Source of the DNA: Pseudomonas sp. S37
GTDB lineage: Bacteria; Pseudomonadota; Gammaproteobacteria; Pseudomonadales; Pseudomonadaceae
Length of the DNA: 64,000 nucleotides
Direction: 5' to 3'
NCBI RefSeq assembly: GCF_016658545.1
Contig: NZ_JACVZC010000008.1
Span: 43,486-107,485 of the forward strand
The notes under the pieces were generated by a model. It was not told the DNA's origin. It was given only the letters and a program-made list of their open reading frames with translations, and did not search any database. A program made the translations under genes and the position numbers. Below are positions 55,283-64,000 of this stretch, one piece after another (position 1 is the stretch's first letter; every line of letters starts with the position of its first letter).

Positions 55283-55819
55283 ATGCAAAACACCAAGCTC
55301 TTGCTAAACAGCCTCGCCCTCGCGGGACTGCTCGCACTCGCCGGTTGCTCGTTTCCCGGGGTTTACAAAATCGACATCCAGCAGGGCAATGTCGTCACGC
55401 AGGACATGATAGACCAATTACGCCCGGGAATGACCCGACGGCAAGTAAGGTTTATCATGGGCAACCCGCTGATTCAGGACACCTTCAACACCAATCGTTG
55501 GGATTACCTGTACAGCCTGCAGCCTGGTGGCGGTAAACGCCAGCAAGAGCGCATGAGCATTTTCTTCAATGAAAGCGACCAGCTGGTCAGCCTGTCTGGC
55601 GACTTCATGCCGGGCGTGAGCAAAGACCAGGAAATCCTCGGTGGCAGCAGCGACACCACGGTCAGCCCGGGCACCGAGCCAGGCCAGACCGAGCAGCCAG
55701 CCCCGCAGCCTGTCGAGAAACCGGCCAAGCCTGGTTCGACCGAAGAGTCCATCCAGCGCGAGATCGATACCATCGAGACCACCCCGGTCCCGACTCCGGC
55801 ACCGCTGGAAACCCGGTAA
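55283..55819 (+). CDS. omlA: Outer membrane lipoprotein OmlA/BamE
   Basis: 178 aa. BAM-complex lipoprotein: the lipobox LLALAGC puts the lipidated cysteine at residue 22, followed by the SmpA/OmlA domain with [53 protein letters not shown]. The C terminus from about residue 125 is a disordered Pro/Glu/Thr tail, as in pseudomonads. It is divergent from fur with about 97 bp between; the PAO1 omlA promoter is known to overlap that of fur. The ATG at 55283 begins the signal peptide. Confidence 0.94.
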   Translation: MQNTKLLLNSLALAGLLALAGCSFPGVYKIDIQQGNVVTQDMIDQLRPGMTRRQVRFIMGNPLIQDTFNTNRWDYLYSLQPGGGKRQQERMSIFFNESDQLVSLSGDFMPGVSKDQEILGGSSDTTVSPGTEPGQTEQPAPQPVEKPAKPGSTEESIQREIDTIETTPVPTPAPLETR

Positions 55820-55830
55820 TCGACAGCAAC

Positions 55831-55863
55831 AAAAAAGCCCGGACACGTTCCGGGCTTTTTTTT
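55831..55863. terminator. Bidirectional terminator between omlA and ratA
   Basis: AAAAAAGCCCGG-ACACGTT-CCGGGCTTTTTT: 12-bp arms with long A/T tails, serving omlA on plus and ratA on minus. Confidence 0.92.
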
Positions 55864-55876
55864 GCCGCCAACTCAA

Positions 55877-56311
55877 TCAGCCATGCAGTTGCTTGGCGCG
55901 CTGGCAAAACGCATCGACCAACGTGTTGGCCGCCTGGTTGAACAACGGGCCCAAGGTGGCACGCACAATCGACCCGGCATAATCGAAGGACAAGTCCAGG
56001 CTGATCTTGCAGGCCTTCTCACCCAACGGCTTGAATACCCACAGCCCATGCAACTGGGTGAACGGCCCTTCCTCCAGGTTCATTTCGATGGTCTGCCCCG
56101 GCACCAGCACGTTACGCGTCACGAAATGCTGGCTCATGCCGCCCTTGGCCACATCGAGCTTGGCGCGCATGTGCGTGTCGCTGGCTTCGATCACCGTCGA
56201 GGCCGAACACCACGGCAGAAACTCAGGGTAGCTGGCCACATCGTTGACCAGATCGTAGAGCGCCTGGGCAGGGTACGGCAGCAGGGCGGAGCGTTGAATA
56301 TGGGTAGTCAT
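55877..56311 (-). CDS. ratA: RatA/COQ10-type START-domain protein
   Basis: 144 aa polyketide-cyclase/START fold of the coenzyme Q-binding COQ10 family. Markers: ALLPYPAQALYDLVNDVASYPEFLPWCSAS, GMSQHFVTRNVLVPGQTIEM, FTQLHGLWVFKPLGEKACKISLDLSFDYAG. E. coli RatA was reported to block 70S formation, while other relatives bind quinones, so the real role is open. In PAO1 rnfH lies between ratA and omlA; here only the terminator fits there. Divergent from smpB (163 bp). Confidence 0.88.
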   Translation of the reverse strand: MTTHIQRSALLPYPAQALYDLVNDVASYPEFLPWCSASTVIEASDTHMRAKLDVAKGGMSQHFVTRNVLVPGQTIEMNLEEGPFTQLHGLWVFKPLGEKACKISLDLSFDYAGSIVRATLGPLFNQAANTLVDAFCQRAKQLHG

Positions 56312-56459
56312 CCAGGCGTCACTTCCAAGGCTGGGTGGCGGCGCTTCGCAGCGTGCCAGAAACAGATTCTGTACTTATGACAGGGTTTGTATTGTCCGGT
56401 ATTCATTGCAGTGGCTCAAGCACACCGAAATCCCATAGCGGACGGCGCACGGACTTGCC

Positions 56460-56465
56460 TATAAT
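56460..56465 (+). promoter_or_regulatory. TATAAT box close to smpB start
   Basis: A perfect TATAAT ends only 9 bp before the smpB ATG, so a start 6-8 bases downstream would leave 2-4 untranslated bases. A -35 at 17 bp is weak (ATAGCG). It may be a near-leaderless promoter, or chance. Confidence 0.4.
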
Positions 56466-56474
56466 GCGGCCCCT

Positions 56475-56957
56475 ATGGCTAAGCAAAAAAAACATCCGAC
56501 CGGGACCATCGCGCAGAACAAGAAAGCGCGACACGATTACTTCATCGAACACAAGTTCGAGGCCGGGCTGGTCCTGTCCGGCTGGGAAGTAAAAAGCCTG
56601 CGAGCCGGCAAGGCGCACCTCGTTGACAGCTACGTGCTGCTCAAGGACGGTGAAGCCTGGCTGTTCGGCAGCCACATCACCCCGCTGACCACGGCCAGCA
56701 CCCACGTCATCGCCGACCCGATCCGCACGCGCAAGCTGCTGCTGAACAAGCGCGAGCTTGAGCGCCTGGAAGCTGCGGTGGCGCAAAAGGGTTACACCTG
56801 CGTGGCCTTGTCGCTGTACTGGAGCAAGCACCTGATCAAGTGCGAAATTGCACTGGGCAAGGGCAAGAAGGAATTCGACAAGCGCGACACCGTGCGCGAA
56901 CGCGATTCCAACCGCGAGCTGCAGCGTGTGGTGCGGAACAAGGGTAAGGAAGACTAG
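56475..56957 (+). CDS. smpB: SsrA-binding protein SmpB
   Basis: 160 aa partner of tmRNA in ribosome rescue. It binds the tRNA-like domain and places tmRNA in the stalled ribosome. Markers: [58 protein letters not shown] and the basic C-terminal tail [27 protein letters not shown] that mimics an anticodon arm. ssrA itself is not in this window. It has no clear Shine-Dalgarno and a TATAAT right upstream. Confidence 0.96.
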   Translation: MAKQKKHPTGTIAQNKKARHDYFIEHKFEAGLVLSGWEVKSLRAGKAHLVDSYVLLKDGEAWLFGSHITPLTTASTHVIADPIRTRKLLLNKRELERLEAAVAQKGYTCVALSLYWSKHLIKCEIALGKGKKEFDKRDTVRERDSNRELQRVVRNKGKED

Positions 56958-56969
56958 ATCTTCTTTAGC

Positions 56970-57060
56970 CTGGCCTGGCCTCTTCGCGGGTAAACCCGCT
57001 CCCACAGGTTTATCAATATCCCTGTGGGAGCGGGTTTACCCGCGAAGAGGACAGGCCAGG
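56970..57060. repeat. REP pair, type A
   Basis: Inverted copies CCTCTTCGCGGGTAAACCCG and its mirror with a short 12-bp centre, plus flanking GGCCTGG/CCAGGCC arms. They lie between convergent smpB and lldR, filling the whole gap. Confidence 0.88.
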
Positions 57061-57071
57061 CCCCACAAGGC

Positions 57072-57839
57072 TCAACGCCCGCTGCGCCGCTCTGCCCGCG
57101 CCACCCGCTGCGCCTCGTGATGCGCCTCTTCCAGCACCTCCTGCACATACAGAATGTGCCGGCTGGACACCTCACGCGCATCCTCCGCCCTGCCCTCGAC
57201 AATCGCCAGGTACAGCTCGCGGTGCTGGCTGATCAGCATGTCCCGGGTTTCGGTGCGCTGCTGGTACATGCCGCCAATGTTGGTCACCACGTTGCGCTTC
57301 AGCAGGTCGAACAAGCCACGGATAGTATGCAGCAACACCGCATTGTGGCTGGCCTCGGCAATCGCCAGGTGGAAGCGCGCATCGGCCGCGCCCTCCTCCG
57401 CCCGCGTCACTTCATCGACCCTGGCATAACAGTCCTGCAGCACATCGAATGCCGCTTTCAAACGCGCCCGATCCGGCTCGGTGGCACGCTGGGCCGCGTA
57501 ATAGGCGCAGGACGCCTCCAGGGTATGGCGGAATTCAAGCAAGTCACGCTGCGCCTCGGCGCTGTGTTCAAGCAACTGCAACAATGGGTCGCTGAAAGTC
57601 GACCCCAGTGATTCAGCGACAAAGTTGCCGCCACCCTGGCGACTGACCAGTAGCCCCTTGGCCACCAGCTTCTGGATCGCCTCACGCAGTGACGGGCGGG
57701 ACACGCCAAACTGTTCGGCAAGCGCACGCTCGGCCGGCAGCCGCTGCCCCGAGGTCAGCGTGCCTTCCAGAATCATCGCTTCCAACCGATCGACAATGTC
57801 GTCGGACAGGCGCCGTTGGCGGACCTGATCAAAAACCAT
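57072..57839 (-). CDS. lldR: Lactate-responsive GntR/FCD regulator LldR
   Basis: 255 aa. The N-terminal winged helix (LSDDIVDRLEAMILEGTLTSGQRLPAERALAEQFGVSRPSLREAIQKL, residues about 11-58) is followed by an FCD ligand domain (DLLEFRHTLEASCAYYAAQRA...ARFHLAIAEASHNAVLLHTI...SQHRELYLAIVEGRAEDAREVSSRHI). It is divergent from lldPDE and a matching GntR operator lies in the shared gap. Lactate would relieve repression. The ATG at 57839 has GGAGA upstream; a start at 57866 would add nine residues. Confidence 0.9.
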   Translation of the reverse strand: MVFDQVRQRRLSDDIVDRLEAMILEGTLTSGQRLPAERALAEQFGVSRPSLREAIQKLVAKGLLVSRQGGGNFVAESLGSTFSDPLLQLLEHSAEAQRDLLEFRHTLEASCAYYAAQRATEPDRARLKAAFDVLQDCYARVDEVTRAEEGAADARFHLAIAEASHNAVLLHTIRGLFDLLKRNVVTNIGGMYQQRTETRDMLISQHRELYLAIVEGRAEDAREVSSRHILYVQEVLEEAHHEAQRVARAERRSGR

Positions 57840-57986
57840 CACATGCTCTCCACAAACCCCCGGCAAATTTCAGGGGGCGCCTATTCTCGCCGATCCAGGC
57901 CGCGCAAACACCCATCACGCTGCGTTTTTCCCGGCGCATCAGGCGCCCGCTCATCGGTACGCGACCAAAGTTTTGCTCAGGACAAA

Positions 57987-58016
57987 TTGACACACCCACG
58001 ACAGCGCTTTTAACCT
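57987..58016 (+). promoter_or_regulatory. Putative sigma-70 promoter of lldPDE
   Basis: TTGACA (57987-57992), an 18-bp spacer and TAACCT (58011-58016). The expected start near 58023 lies just upstream of the LldR operator, so a bound repressor would block the polymerase. Confidence 0.5.
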
Positions 58017-58033
58017 AGCGACCAGCCATTGTA

Positions 58034-58050
58034 AATTGGTCTTACCAATT
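58034..58050. promoter_or_regulatory. LldR operator
   Basis: AATTGGT-CTT-ACCAATT is a perfect 17-bp palindrome with the TTGGT...ACCAA core known for LldR operators of E. coli and related species. It is 195 bp from the lldR start and 46 bp from lldP. Confidence 0.85.
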
Positions 58051-58071
58051 ATCCAATGCCAGTGCCTGACC

Positions 58072-58079
58072 AACAACAA
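58072..58079 (+). promoter_or_regulatory. Hfq/Crc-type A-rich motif in the lldP leader
   Basis: AACAACAA fits the AAnAAnAA motif recognised by Hfq with Crc. It lies a few bases before the AGGGG ribosome site and 17 bp from the lldP ATG, the position used in known Crc targets. Confidence 0.6.
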
Positions 58080-58095
58080 TTAGGGGCCACCCCAT

Positions 58096-59766
58096 ATGCA
58101 AACCTGGCAACAACTCTATAGCCCGCTTGGTAGTCTTGGCCTGTCCGCACTGGCGGCGGTCATCCCCATCGTGTTCTTCTTCCTGGCCTTGGCCGTGTTC
58201 CGCCTCAAGGGCCACGTGGCCGGCAGCATCACCCTCGCACTGTCGATCCTGGTGGCGATCTTCGCTTTCCAGATGCCTGTCGACATGGCTTTCGCCGCTG
58301 CGGGTTACGGCTTCCTGTACGGCCTCTGGCCAATTGCCTGGATCATCGTTGCCGCGGTGTTCCTGTACAAACTCACGGTCAAGAGCGGCCAGTTCGAAGT
58401 GATCCGCAGCTCGGTGCTGTCGATTACCGACGACCAGCGCCTGCAGGTATTGCTGATCGGCTTCTGCTTCGGTGCCTTCCTGGAAGGCGCAGCGGGCTTT
58501 GGCGCACCGGTGGCCATTACTGCCGCGCTGCTGGTGGGCCTGGGCTTCAACCCGCTGTACGCCGCCGGCCTGTGCCTGATCGCCAACACTGCACCGGTGG
58601 CCTTTGGCGCCCTGGGCATCCCGATCATCGTGGCCGGCCAGGTCACCGGTATCGACGCCTTCCACATCGGCGCCATGACCGGCCGCCAGCTGCCGCTGCT
58701 GTCGCTGTTCGTGCCGTTCTGGCTGGTGTTCATGATGGACGGCCTGCGTGGCGTGAAGGAAACCTGGCCTGCCGCCCTGGTCGCCGGCCTGAGCTTTGCC
58801 GTTACCCAGTACTTCACCTCGAACTTCATCGGCCCGGAACTGCCCGACATCACCTCCGCGCTGGCCAGCCTGATCTGCCTGACCCTGTTCCTGAAAGTCT
58901 GGCAGCCGAAGCGGTCCTTCGGCGAAGCCAAGGGCAGCGTTGGCGCCGCCGTGGTACAGCCAAGCGGCAGCCAGCCAAGCCCGTACAGCTTCGGTGAGAT
59001 CTTCAAGGCCTGGTCGCCGTTCCTGATCCTTACCGTGCTGGTCACCATCTGGACCCTGAAACCGTTCAAGGCGGCCTTCGCCCCGGGCGGCGCGATGTAC
59101 AACTTCGTGTTCAACTTCGCCATCCCCCACCTTGACCAGCTGGTGATCAAGACCGCACCGATCGTTGCCGCGCCAACCGCCATGCCGGCGGTGTTCAAGC
59201 TCGACCCGATTTCTGCCACTGGCACCGCCATCTTCCTCTCGGCGCTGATCTCCATGGCAGTGCTGAAGATCAACTTCAAAACTGGTCTGACCACTTTCAA
59301 AGAGACCTTCTGGGAACTGCGCTGGCCAATCCTGTCGATCGGCATGGTGCTGGCCTTCGCCTTCGTCACCAACTACTCGGGCATGTCTTCGACCATGGCC
59401 CTGGTGCTGGCCGGTACCGGCGCGGCGTTCCCGTTCTTCTCGCCGTTCCTCGGCTGGCTGGGCGTGTTCCTGACCGGCTCGGACACCTCGTCCAACGCCC
59501 TGTTCAGCTCGCTGCAGGCCACCACTGCACACCAGATCGGGGTCAACGACACCCTGCTGGTAGCGGCCAACACCAGCGGCGGCGTAACCGGCAAGATGAT
59601 CTCGCCGCAGTCGATTGCCGTGGCCTGCGCCGCCACCGGCCTGGTCGGCAAGGAATCCGACCTGTTCCGCTTCACCGTCAAGCACAGCCTGTTCTTCGCC
59701 ACCATCGTCGGCCTGATCACCCTGATCCAGGCTTACTGGCTGACCGGCATGCTGGTTCATCACTAA
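58096..59766 (+). CDS. lldP: L-lactate permease LldP
   Basis: 556 aa proton-coupled lactate/glycolate transporter with around 12-14 membrane segments. Family blocks visible include [56 protein letters not shown] and [21 protein letters not shown]...[26 protein letters not shown]. It is the first gene of lldP-lldD-lldE. The ribosome site AGGGG is preceded by an A-rich Crc-like motif. Confidence 0.95.
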   Translation: MQTWQQLYSPLGSLGLSALAAVIPIVFFFLALAVFRLKGHVAGSITLALSILVAIFAFQMPVDMAFAAAGYGFLYGLWPIAWIIVAAVFLYKLTVKSGQFEVIRSSVLSITDDQRLQVLLIGFCFGAFLEGAAGFGAPVAITAALLVGLGFNPLYAAGLCLIANTAPVAFGALGIPIIVAGQVTGIDAFHIGAMTGRQLPLLSLFVPFWLVFMMDGLRGVKETWPAALVAGLSFAVTQYFTSNFIGPELPDITSALASLICLTLFLKVWQPKRSFGEAKGSVGAAVVQPSGSQPSPYSFGEIFKAWSPFLILTVLVTIWTLKPFKAAFAPGGAMYNFVFNFAIPHLDQLVIKTAPIVAAPTAMPAVFKLDPISATGTAIFLSALISMAVLKINFKTGLTTFKETFWELRWPILSIGMVLAFAFVTNYSGMSSTMALVLAGTGAAFPFFSPFLGWLGVFLTGSDTSSNALFSSLQATTAHQIGVNDTLLVAANTSGGVTGKMISPQSIAVACAATGLVGKESDLFRFTVKHSLFFATIVGLITLIQAYWLTGMLVHH

Positions 59767-59829
59767 AGTGAAAGGGGCCGGGCGCCATCAGGCGTCCGGC
59801 ATTCCCCACAAGCAACGCTGCGAGAATCC

Positions 59830-60975
59830 ATGATCATTTCTGCCTCTACCGACTATCGCGCCGCGGCCCAACGCAAGCTGCCTCCCTTCCTGTTCCACTA
59901 CGCCGACGGCGGCGCCTACGCCGAGCACACCCTGCGCCACAACGTCTCCGACCTGGCCAGCATTGCCCTGCGTCAGCGCGTGCTGAAGAACATGTCCGAG
60001 CTCAGCCTTGAGACCAGGCTGTTCGACGAAACCCTGAGCATGCCCGTGGCCCTGGCCCCGGTCGGCCTCACCGGCATGTACGCCCGCCGTGGCGAAGTGC
60101 AGGCAGCGCGTGCGGCGGCGGCGCATGGCATCCCGTTCACCATGTCGACGGTGTCGGTGTGCCCGATCGAAGAAGTGGCCCCGGCCATCGACCGCCCCAT
60201 GTGGTTCCAGTTGTATGTGCTCAAGGACCGCGGTTTCATGCGCAACGCCCTTGAGCGGGCCAGGGCCGCCGGGGTCAAGACCCTGGTGTTCACCGTCGAC
60301 ATGCCGGTACCCGGCGCCCGCTACCGCGATGCCCACTCCGGCATGAGCGGCAAGAACGGGCCAATGCGCCGTGTTTTCCAAGCCATGACTCACCCGGAAT
60401 GGGCGTGGGATGTCGGCGTGATGGGCCGCCCGCACGATCTGGGCAACATCTCCAAATACCGTGGCAACCCCACCGGCCTGGCCGACTACATCGGCTGGCT
60501 GGGCAACAACTTCGACCCGTCCATTTCGTGGAAAGACCTGGAGTGGATCCGCGAATACTGGGACGGCCCGATGATCATCAAAGGCATTCTCGATGCCGAT
60601 GACGCCCGCGATGCGGTCAAGTTCGGTGCCGACGGCATCGTCGTGTCCAACCACGGCGGCCGCCAGCTCGATGGCGTGCTGTCCAGCGCCCGTGCCTTGC
60701 CGGCAATTGCCGACGCGGTCAAAGGCGACCTGAAGATTCTCGCCGACTCCGGCATCCGCAGCGGCCTCGACGTGGTGCGCATGATCGCCATGGGCGCCGA
60801 CACCGTGCTGATTGGCCGCGCCTTCCTCTGGGCCCTGGCCGTGCATGGCGAAGCCGGGGTGAAGAACCTGCTCGAGCTGTTCGAAAAGGAAATGCGCGTA
60901 GCCATGGTGCTGACCGGCGCCAAGTCGATCAGCGAGATCACCCGCGACTCGCTGGTACGCGAACTGGGCGCCTGA
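59830..60975 (+). CDS. lldD: L-lactate dehydrogenase (FMN, quinone-linked)
   Basis: 381 aa. Membrane-associated alpha-hydroxy-acid oxidase that oxidises L-lactate to pyruvate. The signature with catalytic H275 is [12 protein letters not shown]; the FMN site includes [25 protein letters not shown], and GSxx-like [28 protein letters not shown] is the phosphate loop. The length equals that of E. coli LldD. It starts 63 bp after lldP and is followed by the D-lactate dehydrogenase gene. Confidence 0.96.
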   Translation: MIISASTDYRAAAQRKLPPFLFHYADGGAYAEHTLRHNVSDLASIALRQRVLKNMSELSLETRLFDETLSMPVALAPVGLTGMYARRGEVQAARAAAAHGIPFTMSTVSVCPIEEVAPAIDRPMWFQLYVLKDRGFMRNALERARAAGVKTLVFTVDMPVPGARYRDAHSGMSGKNGPMRRVFQAMTHPEWAWDVGVMGRPHDLGNISKYRGNPTGLADYIGWLGNNFDPSISWKDLEWIREYWDGPMIIKGILDADDARDAVKFGADGIVVSNHGGRQLDGVLSSARALPAIADAVKGDLKILADSGIRSGLDVVRMIAMGADTVLIGRAFLWALAVHGEAGVKNLLELFEKEMRVAMVLTGAKSISEITRDSLVRELGA

Positions 60976-61050
60976 CCGCCTGCAACAACGACCGCCTGAT
61001 TGACCCGGGGCATGTGGCGCACAGACGCCACAGCCTCGCGAGGAGACTGC

Positions 61051-63861
<2,811 letters not shown>

Positions 63862-63880
63862 AGGCAGACACCTTCACCTT

Positions 63881-63997
63881 TGTAGGAGCGGCCTTGTGTC
63901 GCGATCGGGCCGCGAAGCGGCCCCACGATTTACGCACCCACACTGACATCCTGGGGCTGCTTCGCAGCCCGATCGCGACACAAGGCCGCTCCTACAC
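63881..63997. repeat. REP pair, type B
   Basis: TGTAGGAGCGGCCTTGTGTC and the following GCGATCGGGCCGCGAAGCGGCCCC form one arm; the inverted mirror with GGGGCTGCTTCGCAGCCC lies at the window end. The mirrored ends match, while the inner hairpins differ. It starts 20 bp past the lldE stop. Confidence 0.85.
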
Positions 63998-64000
63998 AGG

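Noticed and set aside
55185..55296. Longer fur start at 55296
   Set aside because: It would overlap the divergent omlA start and adds residues absent from the normal 134-aa Fur.

Overview
The window looks like core chromosome of a fluorescent Pseudomonas of the P. putida group. Three things point there: GC-rich codon use with long antisense shadow frames, P. putida-type REP palindromes in most gene-end gaps, and a gene order (pcnB-folK-panBC-pgi-acs ... pnp-rpsO-truB-rbfA-infB-nusA-rimP ... carAB-dapB-dnaJK-grpE-recN-fur-omlA-smpB-lld) that I know from P. aeruginosa PAO1. I see no prophage, transposase, integrase, CRISPR array or defence island.

Layout. 1-3.6 kb: a ChaN-type lipoprotein (cut by the window edge) and a haem ABC transporter hmuTUV behind a Fur-box-like site. 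3.6-7.4 kb: a Rieske protein, sfsA, an aminotransferase, dksA and gluQRS separated by a terminator. 7.6-12.9 kb: the carbon/nitrogen control module, made of the small membrane protein CbrX, sensor kinase CbrA, regulator CbrB, and the Crc/Hfq-titrating RNA CrcZ with a CbrB dyad and a sigma-54 promoter. 13.0-25.7 kb: pcnB-folK, panBC, pgi, acs, an MpaB-type oxygenase, a large AsmA-like DUF748 protein, and a divergent VOC/ABM gene pair around a GntR-like palindrome. 25.8-36.7 kb (mostly minus strand): a BON protein, then pnp, rpsO, truB, rbfA, infB, nusA, rimP, tRNA-fMet, tRNA-Leu, secG, tpiA. 36.8-43.2 kb: glmM, folP, ftsH, rlmE, divergent yhbY, a DUF4149 membrane protein and greA. 43.2-54.6 kb: carB, carA, dapB, dnaJ, dnaK, grpE and divergent recN. 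54.8-57.0 kb: fur, omlA/bamE, ratA, smpB. 57.1-63.9 kb: the lactate regulon lldR-lldP-lldD-lldE.

How the parts connect. CbrAB activates crcZ; CrcZ carries six A-rich Hfq/Crc-binding clusters. A matching A-rich motif lies directly before the lldP ribosome binding site, so the lactate genes at the far end of the window are a plausible target of the same control loop. The chaperone genes carry two near-consensus sigma-32 promoters, recN carries a LexA box, and the rimP-nusA-infB operon lies behind three tandem intrinsic terminators and a tRNA promoter with a GC-rich discriminator.

The most useful second-look items are regulatory: the lldP Crc-like motif, the terminator cascade before rimP, a terminator and an 18-bp dyad before carA, a GTAAC repeat cluster before panB, several orphan palindromes, a possibly leaderless smpB, the missing panD and rnfH, and the odd start of the DUF4149 gene. 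I found no convincing undescribed multi-gene system; this is mostly well-known core genome.
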